Origin: an uncultured Oscillospiraceae bacterium
Lineage (GTDB): Bacteria > Bacillota > Clostridia > Oscillospirales > Oscillospiraceae
NCBI GenBank assembly: GCA_934590505.1
Contig: CAKTPC010000019.1
Span: forward strand, 1 to 23,834
Direction of reading: 5' to 3'
Length of the DNA stretch: 23,834 bases
The translations under genes and the position numbers were made by a program. Shown piece by piece: positions 1 through 7,252 of the stretch (within the stretch, counting starts at the first letter, position 1; the number at the start of each line of letters is the position of its first letter). A model generated the notes under the pieces. The model ran no database searches and was not told where the DNA came from. It was given only the letters and a program-made list of their open reading frames with translations.

Positions 1-671
1 TCAAGATACACGGTGACCTCCGTTGGAATTTGCAGAAATGATGCAGGTATATATGTAATGGTCTTGCCATAAACCATCTCAAAAACGGCCGCAGCCTTAT
101 CCTCGCCCCCGGCAAGCAGGATGATGTTCCTCGCTTCGGTCAGCGTCTTGATGCCCATCGTCACGGCGTACTCGGGCATATTCTCCTTCGTATAACCGCG
201 CTCGGAGAGCTGGCGCTTTGTTCTGTCCGTCAGCTTCTGGACGTGGGTATACGAATCAAAAGGCGTTGCGGGCTCGTTATAGCCGATGTGCGCATCCTGA
301 CCGATGCCGAGCACGGCGAGGTCGAGCCCGCCGAGGCTCTCTATGAGCCGGTCATACTCCTCGGGCGCAGCAGCGTCCGGGAAAAAGCAGTTCTCTTCAC
401 TTACATCCGCCGCGCACAGCTGCTCTCTCAGGAAATTTTCGCAGTCATGCCTTTCAGAAAACTCCGTCACCGCTAAGATGCGCGCGTTTTTCAGGCTGAC
501 CTCGCCCGCGGCGCACATTTCGCCGAGCCGCTTATACAGCCCTTTCACGTCGCGCCCTGCGGCGAGGGCTATCGCCGCGTCAGGCTTTGCGCGGACGATA
601 TCCTTTATCTGCCGCGCGGCCTGTTCTTCTATCTCAGATGCTTCACTCTTGATAATTTTCAATTCAGACAT
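1..671 (-). CDS. NagB-like glucosamine-6-phosphate isomerase/deaminase family protein (3' end outside window)
   Basis: The minus strand is open from an ATG at 671 to the window edge, giving 223 residues and lacking perhaps the last 20-30 of the family. The sequence aligns along its length with NagB, which converts glucosamine-6-phosphate to fructose-6-phosphate and ammonia. The active-site motif GIGQDAHIGYNEP (residues 122-134) keeps the Asp, His and Glu corresponding to E. coli Asp141, His143 and Glu148. Two other hallmarks are altered: the phosphate loop (TGGTP in E. coli) reads AGRDV (38-42), and the proton-transfer Asp72 in MDEY is replaced by Thr69 in VTEF. It may therefore be a divergent paralogue with another substrate or impaired activity. 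It is divergent from the DUF421 gene, with 66 bp between. The ribosome binding site (AGGGG directly before ATG) is poor, so the start is moderately certain. Confidence 0.8.
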   Translation of the reverse strand, partial: MSELKIIKSEASEIEEQAARQIKDIVRAKPDAAIALAAGRDVKGLYKRLGEMCAAGEVSLKNARILAVTEFSERHDCENFLREQLCAADVSEENCFFPDAAAPEEYDRLIESLGGLDLAVLGIGQDAHIGYNEPATPFDSYTHVQKLTDRTKRQLSERGYTKENMPEYAVTMGIKTLTEARNIILLAGGEDKAAAVFEMVYGKTITYIPASFLQIPTEVTVYL

Positions 672-737
672 CCCCTATAATTTCACGCTCATCGGGAACA
701 CTACCATTATTAAGTTTATCTGTCAGGAGCGTTCCCC

Positions 738-1418
738 ATGGCAATAATAATCATCAGGACAATAATAATATATCTCGCGCTGCTCGTCACGATGCGTGTT
801 CTCGGCAAACGGCAACTCGGCGAGCTGGAGCTGTCAGAGTTCGTAGTCGCCGCACTCATCGCCGATCTCGCCTCACACCCGCTTCAGGACCTCGGCATTC
901 CTATGATAAACGGCCTTGTGCCGATCTTCACACTCTTCTGCTGTGAGGTTCTCATCACGGGGCTCAGTCTCAAAAGCATCCGCCTGCGCGGCTTTCTCTT
1001 CGGCAAGCCGAGCTTTCTTATCGTGCGCGGAAAGATCGATCAGGCGGAGATGCGCAAAAGCCGCTTCACATCAGAGGAACTGATGCAGGAGCTGCGCAGC
1101 AAAAGCTGCACTGATATAAGCTCCGTCGAATACGGCATACTCGAAACCGACGGCACTCTTAACGTCATCCTCTTCCCTGCCGAGCGCCCCGCCACAGCCG
1201 GGCAGCTCGGGATAAGCACGGTCGACGGCGGCTACCCGAGCATCGTCATAAGCGATGGGCGCGTGATAGACACGAACCTTCAAAAGCTCGGCCTTGACCG
1301 TAACTGGCTCAGCGCGGAGCTGAAGCGTCAGGGCAAGGGCAATGAAAAGGACATCTTCCTCATGACCGTGAACCAGAGCCGTGAGGTCTACATCTCCGTA
1401 AAGGAGGCCGTGCAATGA
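738..1418 (+). CDS. DUF421 (YetF/YdfR-like) membrane protein
   Basis: This encodes 226 residues with hydrophobic N-terminal segments (about residues 2-22 and 55-75) followed by a soluble C-terminal domain, the layout of the DUF421/YetF family of Bacillota. The family-typical GKRQLGELELSEFVV stretch at about 23-37 is present. YetF proteins are membrane proteins of uncertain role, often linked to sporulation or the envelope; no enzymatic motif is visible. The ATG at 738 is preceded by CAGGAGCG at a good distance. The stop overlaps the start of the next gene in an ATGA, so the two are translationally coupled. DUF421 next to DUF4363 is a recurrent clostridial pair, which supports both calls. Confidence 0.85.
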   Translation: MAIIIIRTIIIYLALLVTMRVLGKRQLGELELSEFVVAALIADLASHPLQDLGIPMINGLVPIFTLFCCEVLITGLSLKSIRLRGFLFGKPSFLIVRGKIDQAEMRKSRFTSEELMQELRSKSCTDISSVEYGILETDGTLNVILFPAERPATAGQLGISTVDGGYPSIVISDGRVIDTNLQKLGLDRNWLSAELKRQGKGNEKDIFLMTVNQSREVYISVKEAVQ

Positions 1419-1795
1419 AAAAGGAAGCCATCGCCGGGGCGGTGCTCGCGCTGCTCATCGCGCTGTCGGCATGGAACATATATTCCATCGATGCGCTGAC
1501 GGACGGCATCTGTGATTCGCTGCGCATGTCGCAGGCGCTCGCGGATATCGGTGACTTTGACAGCGCCAAGACTGAGCTCGATAAAGGTCTCAAGCTATGG
1601 CTGAACGCCGACGGCTATACCCATATCTTTCTCCGCCACCCGGAGATCGATTCGACCACCGATGCATTTTACGAGCTGCAGGAGCTGCTGCTTGACGGCG
1701 GCAGCGACGGCTGCGCCGCGGCTTATAACAAGCTGCGCTATCATTTAGAGAGCATACGCAGCATGGAGCACATCTCTATCGGGAGTGTACTGTAA
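1415..1795 (+). CDS. DUF4363 family protein
   Basis: This is a 126-residue protein with one N-terminal hydrophobic segment (about residues 5-24), which could be a signal anchor, followed by a mainly helical, acidic, probably extracytoplasmic part. It overlaps the upstream DUF421 gene by four bases. Size, topology and neighbour match the DUF4363 family, which is commonly encoded directly after YetF-type genes in Clostridia. Function is unknown. The family name rests mainly on architecture and synteny rather than on a diagnostic motif. It converges on nrdR with only 9 bp between the stop codons, and I see no clear hairpin terminator there. Confidence 0.65.
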   Translation: MKKEAIAGAVLALLIALSAWNIYSIDALTDGICDSLRMSQALADIGDFDSAKTELDKGLKLWLNADGYTHIFLRHPEIDSTTDAFYELQELLLDGGSDGCAAAYNKLRYHLESIRSMEHISIGSVL

Positions 1796-1804
1796 ATATA
1801 TGTA

Positions 1805-2260
1805 TCACTTATCGGTGAGAAGCTTTGTCAGTTCCTCCATGAAGGTGTTGATATCCTTAAAGCTGCGGTAGACCGACGCGAAGCGGACATAGGCCACTTC
1901 GTCCACGCTCTTAAGACGGGACATGACCATCTCGCCTATATCGACCGTCTTTACCTCGCGCTCAAGATTGCTCTGGAGCTCCTGTTCTATATCGTCTGCA
2001 ATGCCCTCAAGCGTCGCGAGTGGGACCGGGCGCTTCTCGCAGGCTCTCACCATGCCGTTTATGAGCTTGACCTTGTCAAAGGACTGGCGGCTCCCGTCAC
2101 GCTTGACGACGACCAGCGGCAGTCTCTCAATGATCTCATAGGTGGTAAAGCGCTTCTGGCAGGCAAGGCACTCACGGCGGCGGCGTATCGTTGCGCCCTC
2201 CTCTGCCGGGCGTGAATCTATGACCTTACTCTCGGTATATCCGCAAAACGGGCATTTCAT
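1805..2260 (-). CDS. nrdR: Transcriptional repressor NrdR
   Basis: NrdR is a cytoplasmic, nucleotide-sensing repressor of ribonucleotide reductase genes. The 151-residue protein begins MKCPFCGY and has an N-terminal zinc ribbon (Cys3, Cys6, Cys31, Cys34) with the basic stretch RRRREC, followed by an ATP-cone starting around residue 46 (LPLVVVKRDGSRQSFD). Length and both domains match the family. The open frame extends 11 codons further upstream, but the ATG at 2260 follows GGGAGAGAAAGATAT and gives the conserved N-terminus. No ribonucleotide reductase gene is in the window, and I did not find a confident tandem NrdR box nearby. Confidence 0.96.
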   Translation of the reverse strand: MKCPFCGYTESKVIDSRPAEEGATIRRRRECLACQKRFTTYEIIERLPLVVVKRDGSRQSFDKVKLINGMVRACEKRPVPLATLEGIADDIEQELQSNLEREVKTVDIGEMVMSRLKSVDEVAYVRFASVYRSFKDINTFMEELTKLLTDK

Positions 2261-2297
2261 ATATCTTTCTCTCCCAATCCCCAAAATTAGCAAGTGT

Positions 2298-2326
2298 ATT
2301 ATATCATAGGAAGTTCTACTTTTCCA
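2298..2326 (-). promoter_or_regulatory. Putative promoter of nrdR
   Basis: On the minus strand, TATAAT (2303-2298) lies 17 bp after TGGAAA (2326-2321), which matches four of six -35 consensus positions. The predicted start is about 30 nt before the nrdR ATG. Confidence 0.5.
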
Positions 2327-2628
2327 CAGTAATTATGAACAATTACAACTATTCTGTACGGTCAGCTTCCACAAAAAGTTATGTAACTAATATTCCGTAA
2401 ACTGTTTTATGTTAATGATTTTAAGTGAATCAAATTACGTATACCATCGTTCTTCTATCGCATTATGTATGCAGCACCGCCCTGAACTTCGCTGGAAGCT
2501 CAGGGCGGTGCTGCATCATATAGAACAGCGGCAGCCTTGTAAAGCCATTACATTTTAGTGTTCGTAGACCTGATCAGAACTGCTCACAAATGTGCCAAAA
2601 AAGTTCAGGTTTCAATAGCAAACAATAG
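2327..2628. other. AT-rich intergenic stretch between nrdR and tRNA-Leu
   Basis: This is about 300 bp with no credible open reading frame. Apart from the long hairpin at 2469-2516 I recognise nothing in it; in particular I found no second tRNA and no similarity to the inverted-repeat element at 5019-5401. Confidence 0.6.
2469..2516. repeat. Perfect 17-bp inverted repeat, intergenic
   Basis: Positions 2469-2485 and 2500-2516 are exact reverse complements (core GCAGCACCGCCCTGA). The 14-nt loop can pair further (CTTC with GAAG). No T-tract follows on either strand, so it is not a standard intrinsic terminator. It could be a palindromic repeat family member, a processing site or a binding site. 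Confidence 0.8.
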
Positions 2629-2660
2629 AAAAACCCCGACATTTCAATGAACGTCGGGGT
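2629..2660 (-). terminator. Intrinsic terminator of tRNA-Leu
   Basis: On the minus strand the 8-bp stem ACCCCGAC (2660-2653) with GTCGGGGT (2640-2633) is followed by a run of five T (2633-2629). It begins 8 nt after the tRNA CCA end. Confidence 0.88.
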
Positions 2661-2667
2661 CGGAACG

Positions 2668-2755
2668 TGGTGCGCGAGGCGGGACTTGAACCCGCACGTC
2701 CGGAGTGGACACTAGAACCTGAATCTAGCGAGTCTGCCAATTCCACCACTCGCGC
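2668..2755 (-). tRNA. tRNA-Leu (anticodon CAG)
   Basis: The minus strand from 2755 reads a class II tRNA of 88 nt including an encoded CCA (2670-2668). The acceptor stem is GCGCGAG/CTCGCGC, the D arm contains TGGTGGAATTGGCAGAC, the anticodon stem-loop is CTAGA-TTCAGGT-TCTAG, there is a long variable arm, and the T arm contains GGGTTCAAGTCCC. The anticodon CAG reads CUG leucine codons. It has its own consensus promoter 20 bp upstream and a hairpin terminator directly downstream, so it is a monocistronic gene. Confidence 0.97.
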
Positions 2756-2774
2756 ATATCGTGAACGCTCGATT

Positions 2775-2803
2775 ATAATAGCATTCACAGCCGCAGTTGT
2801 CAA
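2775..2803 (-). promoter_or_regulatory. Promoter of tRNA-Leu
   Basis: On the minus strand, TTGACA (2803-2798) is separated by 17 bp from TATTAT (2780-2775). It has a perfect -35 and a good -10, as expected for a stable RNA gene. Confidence 0.88.
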
Positions 2804-2833
2804 GTCATTTTTCTTCCGGATTCCAATTTTTTC

Positions 2834-2862
2834 TTTACATGCCCGCTCCGGAATGATATATT
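2834..2862 (+). promoter_or_regulatory. Promoter of the DUF975 gene
   Basis: TTTACA (2834-2839), a 17-bp spacer and TATATT (2857-2862) lie 38 bp before the ATG at 2901. It is divergent from the tRNA-Leu promoter. Confidence 0.65.
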
Positions 2863-2900
2863 GTAGTAAACAAAGTATATTGAACAGGAGCTGTCGCACA

Positions 2901-3644
2901 ATGCCTGATCGTTCCACTCTGAAACGCAATGCAACCGAAAAAATACGCACATCAAATCCCAAGGTCATCACCGTCGCGCTGGTCTACCTGCTGCTGAGCT
3001 TGCTTGTAAACCTGCTGTCATCACGGCTGCTCTCCGTCAACATGACCGATGCAGACGCCGCTCGCTACCTCCAGTATTATGCCGAGGGCAACTATGAGTA
3101 CGCGCTGAAATACCTTGACATTATCGCCCCTCCCGCGACCTCTTATTTTCTCGATACGCTGCTCACCGTTGTCATGAGTATCGTCGGCGCAGGCTTCATC
3201 CTCTTCCTGCTCAACACCGTCCGCGGCAATGCGCCCTGCTTCGGCAATCTTCTTGACGGCTTCGGCTTCGGTCTCAAGGTCGTCATCCTGAACGTGCTTG
3301 AGGCGGTCTTTATCGGCCTGTGGTCGATGCTGCTTCTGTTTCCGGGCCTCATCGCCTATTATCGCTACAGTCAGGCCATCTATATTCTCGTTGACGATCC
3401 CACAAAGTCGCCCATGCAGTGCATCCGTGAATCCAAGACCATGATGGCTGGGCACAAGGGCGAGCTTTTCTCGCTTGATCTCAGCTTCCTCGGCTGGTAC
3501 CTTCTCTCCCTCATCCCAATGCTCGGCTACGCCGTGCGTGTCTGGACAGTGCCGTACATCGGCATGACCAAGGCTCTCTACTTTGAAGCTCTCCGCGGCG
3601 GCAGCGCGGCTTACACACGTGATACCTTCAACGTCGATATATAA
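2901..3644 (+). CDS. DUF975 family integral membrane protein
   Basis: This is a 247-residue polytopic membrane protein. Hydrophobic segments lie near residues 21-43, 84-104, 120-150 and 195-220. The C-terminal half carries the DUF975 pattern: SKTMMAGHKGELF followed by LSFLGWYLL, then a Pro-Tyr (VPYIG) and a conserved Tyr-Phe before the end. Family members are uncharacterised membrane proteins common in Clostridia and Lactobacillales. The reading frame is open further upstream across the tRNA gene, but the ATG at 2901 follows CAGGAG and is the real start. The gene stands alone and ends in a hairpin shared with the convergent rodA gene. Confidence 0.85.
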   Translation: MPDRSTLKRNATEKIRTSNPKVITVALVYLLLSLLVNLLSSRLLSVNMTDADAARYLQYYAEGNYEYALKYLDIIAPPATSYFLDTLLTVVMSIVGAGFILFLLNTVRGNAPCFGNLLDGFGFGLKVVILNVLEAVFIGLWSMLLLFPGLIAYYRYSQAIYILVDDPTKSPMQCIRESKTMMAGHKGELFSLDLSFLGWYLLSLIPMLGYAVRVWTVPYIGMTKALYFEALRGGSAAYTRDTFNVDI

Positions 3645-3679
3645 AAATGATCGGTTTCCAAACGGAAACCGATCATTTT
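3644..3679. terminator. Bidirectional terminator between DUF975 gene and rodA/ftsW gene
   Basis: A perfect 16-bp inverted repeat (3644-3659 with 3664-3679, loop AAAC) is flanked by A/T runs on both sides. It lies between the stop codons of two convergent genes and can serve both. Confidence 0.9.
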
Positions 3680-3684
3680 CAAGC

Positions 3685-4848
3685 TCAGAACACGAGCGCG
3701 AAATGCTCTGGTTTAGGCTTATATTTTACCCCCGATACAAGTCCCATCGCGCAGAACATCGTCACCATTGACGAGCCTCCGTAGCTGAAGAACGGCAGCG
3801 TGATGCCGATGACCGGCGTAATGCCGATGCACATGCCTATGTTTATAAACATCTGGACCAGCATTGCTCCGGCGACACCGAAGCAGATCAGCATATCGTA
3901 GGTACGGCTTGAGTGCATTCCGATCCTGAGGATATGGATTATAATTATCAGCAGCAGCGCGACGACGATAAGGCAGCCTATCATGCCGAAGTGCTCGCCG
4001 ATACAGGCAAAGATGAAGTCGGTATGCTTGCCGGTAAAGACCGTGGTGCTGTGTTCGTCGTCAACTCCGGTGAGACGGCCCGACGCAAGGCTCATTTTGC
4101 TCTGCGTGGTCTGCCATCTGATGCCCCAGCCGTCGGGGTCGACGCTTGCGTCGTATGGTGCGACAAGCCTCTGCTTCTGGTAATCCTTCAGAAAGTAGTT
4201 CCACAGCAGCGGTATCGCCGAGGCGACCAGCGCACCGCCTATCGCGAACCAGTAAAGCCGCACACCCAGCGCATAGAACATTACAAGAAAGACGCCGAGC
4301 AGGATGCCCGCGCTTCCAAGGTCGGAGGATACGCCGACGATCATCAGGAACACGATGCCGAAATGTGCCGCCATCTGCACCACCGACAGGAAGGAATTGA
4401 TATCCCGATATTCCTTTAAATACGTCATCTGCTTTGCCGCAATGACTATGTACAGAACCTTGATGACCTCCGAGGGCTGTATGCCGATACCGGCGAAACG
4501 TATCCAGCTCTTGTTGCCGGTGCCGTCGTCCTGACCGAAGACAACGAGCGCAACGAGCAGCAGCACATTTATCGCGCACAGTATCTTCCACTGCTGGCCG
4601 AGGATATCCGCGTCAATGATCGTAAAGAGCACAAAGCCGCCGATGCCGAGAAACAGCGAAAAGGTCTGGACCGCGATGTACTTTGACGGAGCGGACATGT
4701 CCCAGCCGCCCTCCGCCATGCCTGTGACCGCGATATCTATCGAGTATATCCCGTATATTGAGCATATAATGCACATTATGAGTAGAAATATATCCGCTCT
4801 CTGGAAAAACTGCTTTATATATTTTTTCGTCTGTGTGATATCTGTCAC
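3685..4848 (-). CDS. rodA: SEDS-family peptidoglycan glycosyltransferase (RodA/FtsW type)
   Basis: SEDS proteins polymerise lipid II into glycan strands at the membrane together with a class B penicillin-binding protein. The 387-residue protein has about ten hydrophobic segments and the family landmarks GIQPSEV (122-128), SSDLGSAG (174-181), KHTDFIFACIGEHFG (274-288) and LPFFSYGGSSM near the C-terminus. The large extracellular loop aligns with RodA; the Asp of PYDASVDPDG (about residue 233) is my candidate for the essential acidic residue. The start is GTG at 4848 with only a close AAAGG upstream, so it is less certain than usual. RodA rather than FtsW is an inference; no partner PBP or mre gene is adjacent. 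Confidence 0.88.
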   Translation of the reverse strand: MTDITQTKKYIKQFFQRADIFLLIMCIICSIYGIYSIDIAVTGMAEGGWDMSAPSKYIAVQTFSLFLGIGGFVLFTIIDADILGQQWKILCAINVLLLVALVVFGQDDGTGNKSWIRFAGIGIQPSEVIKVLYIVIAAKQMTYLKEYRDINSFLSVVQMAAHFGIVFLMIVGVSSDLGSAGILLGVFLVMFYALGVRLYWFAIGGALVASAIPLLWNYFLKDYQKQRLVAPYDASVDPDGWGIRWQTTQSKMSLASGRLTGVDDEHSTTVFTGKHTDFIFACIGEHFGMIGCLIVVALLLIIIIHILRIGMHSSRTYDMLICFGVAGAMLVQMFINIGMCIGITPVIGITLPFFSYGGSSMVTMFCAMGLVSGVKYKPKPEHFALVF

Positions 4849-4893
4849 CGCCTTTCAGCAAATTGACACAGCGCCTGACGCGCCGCAAGACGT

Positions 4894-4922
4894 ATTTTAT
4901 CACATAATTGCTCTTTACGCAA
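4894..4922 (-). promoter_or_regulatory. Promoter of rodA/ftsW-type gene
   Basis: On the minus strand, TTGCGT (4922-4917), a 17-bp spacer and TAAAAT (4899-4894) lie 45 bp before the GTG start. Confidence 0.6.
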
Positions 4923-4942
4923 CGCCCCGACGATGTTATAAT
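4914..4942 (+). promoter_or_regulatory. Candidate promoter reading towards tsaE
   Basis: TTTACG (4914-4919), a 17-bp spacer and TATAAT (4937-4942) lie on the plus strand, with the -35 overlapping that of the divergent rodA promoter. Transcripts would cross the inverted-repeat element at 5019-5401 before reaching tsaE. Confidence 0.5.
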
Positions 4943-5018
4943 ATCTGCCGGGCATTTTATCGGATTGATTTTATCACAGTCCCTTCTCGGGATTGTTATC
5001 ACAGTGTTAAAAACACGG

Positions 5019-5045
5019 TACCATCAATTGACAAGAGCACATACG
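5019..5045 (+). repeat. Left terminal inverted repeat of the MITE-like element
   Basis: It matches the reverse complement of 5375-5401 at 25 of 27 positions. The outermost bases are TACCATCAATTGACAAG; the two mismatches are at the AG/GA step that follows. Confidence 0.88.
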
Positions 5046-5374
5046 CCTGACAACGTCAGAAGAAGCTTGCACCGTTCCGCTTCTGCCTTGCGGCAAAAGC
5101 TGCACTATGCAATCTCCTTCTTCCTTTTCCATGCAAACCCGCTTCGCTGGGCTTTGCATGGAGTGAGTAAGGTGCTTTTTGTCCTTTTCGCCTTGACGGG
5201 CGTCAGCCCGTCTGCGTCTCAAAAACCAAAAATCATACAAAAACCCATCACTGTCAGGTGCAAGCAGTTTTGCCGGAGCAGAAATACGTTCAGGCAATGA
5301 AAAGCCCGCAGGCAATACTTTGTGTATTGTCAAGGGCTTTGAAGCGGCATGGGCGTTTTTCTGCCCGTCAAAAC

Positions 5375-5401
5375 CGTATGTGTCCTTGTCAATTGATGGT
5401 A
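5375..5401 (-). repeat. Right terminal inverted repeat of the MITE-like element
   Basis: It is the partner of 5019-5045. It ends CTTGTCAATTGATGGTA, directly followed by the tsaE ribosome binding site. Confidence 0.88.
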
Positions 5402-5412
5402 AGGAGGAGCGC

Positions 5413-5838
5413 ATGTCGGAATATATTTCACACAGTGAACATGATACCGAGGAAATCGGTGCCTCCTTCGCGCGCACTCTCAAAGGCGGCACGGTCGTTG
5501 CGATGTACGGCGACCTCGGCGCAGGCAAGACAGCCTTCGTGCGCGGCATGGCGCGCGGCATGGGGCTTGACTGCCGCGTCTCCAGCCCGACGTTCACTAT
5601 CGTCAACGAATACCTCGGTGAGCGTGAACTTATCCATTTCGATATGTACCGTCTCTCCAGTGCGGACGAGCTGTTTGACATTGGCTGGGAGGATTACCTC
5701 AGCCGCGGCGCGGTGTGCGCCGTCGAGTGGAGCGAGAACGTGCAGGACGCGTTCTTAGGTGACGAGATAAAGGTCACCATCTCGAAGCTTTCTGACAACG
5801 AGCGTAAAATTGTTATCGAGGGGGATGAAAAATGCTGA
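5413..5838 (+). CDS. tsaE: tRNA threonylcarbamoyladenosine biosynthesis ATPase TsaE
   Basis: TsaE is the small ATPase that works with TsaB and TsaD to make N6-threonylcarbamoyladenosine at A37 of ANN-decoding tRNAs. The 141-residue protein has the Walker A motif GDLGAGKTAFVRG (about 33-45), the switch-like segment SSPTFTIVNEY and HFDMYRL, all standard for the family. The start is the ATG at 5413 behind a strong AAGGAGGAGCGC; the longer open frame upstream runs into the inverted-repeat element and is rejected. It overlaps tsaB by 7 bp. Confidence 0.95.
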   Translation: MSEYISHSEHDTEEIGASFARTLKGGTVVAMYGDLGAGKTAFVRGMARGMGLDCRVSSPTFTIVNEYLGERELIHFDMYRLSSADELFDIGWEDYLSRGAVCAVEWSENVQDAFLGDEIKVTISKLSDNERKIVIEGDEKC

Positions 5839-6533
5839 TACTTGCTTTTGAATCCTCGGCAAAGCCCGCATCCGCCGCGCTTGTGAAGGACGGGCAGCTG
5901 CTCAGTCAGTACATGCAGTGCAGCGCGCTGACCCACAGCCGCACGCTCCTGCCCATGGCGGAGGACATGCTCAAGAACGCCGAGCTCAAGCTCAGCGACG
6001 TTGACCTTATCGCCGTTGCTCACGGCCCCGGCTCCTTTACCGGCATCCGCATAGGCGTGTCGACCGTCAAGGGGCTTGCGTGGGCAGCCGAAAGGCCCTG
6101 CGTCGGCGTCTCGACGCTTGAAGCAATGGCGTGGCACGGCCTTGCTGCCGGCGGCTATATCTGTCCGGTCATGGACGCGCGCCGCAGCCAAGTCTACAAC
6201 GCCCTTTTCAAAATAGAAAACGGCCGCCCCATCCGCATGACCGAGGACAGACCCATCGCGCTCGACGAGCTTTCAAAGGAAGTCTCGGCGCTGAGCGCTC
6301 CTGTGTTCCTCGTCGGTGACGGTGCGGCGCTCTGCCATGAGTATTTCACCGCACATGGCATTCCCTGCGTCATGGCCCCGGATAACCTGCGCTGGCAGGA
6401 CGCTTGGGGCGTCGCGATGGCCGCGGCGGACAAGACCCCCGGCAATGCCGATGAGCTGCTGCCCGTTTACCTGCGTCTTTCGCAGGCTGAACGCGAGCGG
6501 CAGGAGCGGCTTTCACAATCAGTCAATTCTTAA
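5832..6533 (+). CDS. tsaB: tRNA threonylcarbamoyladenosine biosynthesis protein TsaB
   Basis: TsaB is the non-catalytic ASKHA-fold partner of TsaD in tRNA t6A synthesis. The 233-residue protein starts MLILAFESS and has the hallmark GPGSFTGIRIG (about residues 65-75) and a DARRSQVY segment near 117-124. Length is typical. It overlaps tsaE and is followed after 26 bp by upp. The often-linked rimI and tsaD genes are not present in this window. Confidence 0.95.
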   Translation: MLILAFESSAKPASAALVKDGQLLSQYMQCSALTHSRTLLPMAEDMLKNAELKLSDVDLIAVAHGPGSFTGIRIGVSTVKGLAWAAERPCVGVSTLEAMAWHGLAAGGYICPVMDARRSQVYNALFKIENGRPIRMTEDRPIALDELSKEVSALSAPVFLVGDGAALCHEYFTAHGIPCVMAPDNLRWQDAWGVAMAAADKTPGNADELLPVYLRLSQAERERQERLSQSVNS

Positions 6534-6559
6534 ATTGAATATAAAGGAGAACGACTTAA

Positions 6560-7189
6560 ATGAGCAAAGTATGCGTGTTCGACCATCCCCTTATTCAGCA
6601 CAAGCTGTCCATCCTCCGCGACGAAACCACCAGCGTCAAGGAATTCAGAGAGCTTGTTTCGGAGATTGCAATGCTGATGTGCTATGAAGCCACCAGAGAT
6701 CTCCCGCTCAAAGAGGTCGACGTTAAGACGCCCGTCGCCGTTGCCAAGTGCAAGCGTATTTCCGGCAAGAAGCTTGCCATCGTCCCCATCCTCAGAGCAG
6801 GTCTCGGCATGGTCGACGGTATGGTCAGCATGATGCCCAACGTCAAGGTTGGTCATATAGGGCTGTTCCGCGATCCTCAAACTCTGGAGCCTGTGAAGTA
6901 TTACTTCAAGATGCCCGCCGACATTGAGGAGCGCGACGTTATCGTTGTCGATCCGATGCTTGCGACCGGCGGTTCGGCATCCGCCGCAATCACCTTCCTC
7001 AAGCAGGACGGCGTCAAGCATATCAAGCTCATGTGCATCATAGGCGCACCTGAAGGCGTCAAGCGTATGCAGGAGGATCACCCGGATGTTGACATCTATG
7101 TTGCCGCTCTGGACGATCACCTCAACGACCACGGCTACATTGTCCCCGGTCTCGGCGACGCCGGCGACCGTATCTTCGGCACCAAGTAA
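6560..7189 (+). CDS. upp: Uracil phosphoribosyltransferase
   Basis: It converts uracil and PRPP to UMP and pyrophosphate in pyrimidine salvage in the cytoplasm. The 209-residue length is standard. The PRPP-binding motif VVDPMLATGGSASAAI lies at about 129-144, the ILRAGLGM loop at 78-84, and the uracil-binding C-terminal GLGDAGDRIFGT ends the protein. The ATG follows AAAGGAG at a good distance. It probably belongs to the tsaE-tsaB transcript and is closed by a strong terminator. Confidence 0.97.
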   Translation: MSKVCVFDHPLIQHKLSILRDETTSVKEFRELVSEIAMLMCYEATRDLPLKEVDVKTPVAVAKCKRISGKKLAIVPILRAGLGMVDGMVSMMPNVKVGHIGLFRDPQTLEPVKYYFKMPADIEERDVIVVDPMLATGGSASAAITFLKQDGVKHIKLMCIIGAPEGVKRMQEDHPDVDIYVAALDDHLNDHGYIVPGLGDAGDRIFGTK

Positions 7190-7206
7190 ATAACGCGTAA
7201 GCGTAA

Positions 7207-7242
7207 AAAATCAGCGGCATGAGCATTCATGCCGCTGATTTT
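7207..7242. terminator. Bidirectional terminator between upp and the transketolase genes
   Basis: A perfect 16-bp stem (7207-7222 with 7227-7242, loop GCAT) is bordered by A and T runs. It lies between the convergent upp and transketolase C-terminal subunit genes. Confidence 0.92.
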
Positions 7243-7252
7243 GTTCTATATT

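Larger units (their letters stand above)
5019..5401. mobile_element. MITE-like non-autonomous element with 27-bp terminal inverted repeats
   Basis: The two ends are reverse complements over 27 bp with two mismatches, each starting TA-CCATCAATTGACAAG when read inwards. TA flanks both ends, as expected for a TA target duplication of the IS630/Tc1-mariner type. The interior of about 330 bp has no credible gene but is rich in hairpins, for example 5129-5161 and 5195-5212. It sits in the presumed 5' leader of tsaE-tsaB-upp, ending 12 bp before the tsaE ATG and just before its AAGGAGG. That it moved as a MITE is inferred from structure alone; no transposase is present. Confidence 0.7.

Noticed and set aside
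2667..2900. N-terminal extension of the DUF975 frame across the tRNA-Leu gene
   Set aside because: It translates the complement of a tRNA and its promoter; the ATG at 2901 has a ribosome binding site and the expected family N-terminus.
5007..5681. Minus-strand open frame spanning the inverted-repeat element and tsaE
   Set aside because: It crosses both terminal repeats and the antisense of a conserved gene, with no motif and no plausible start context.
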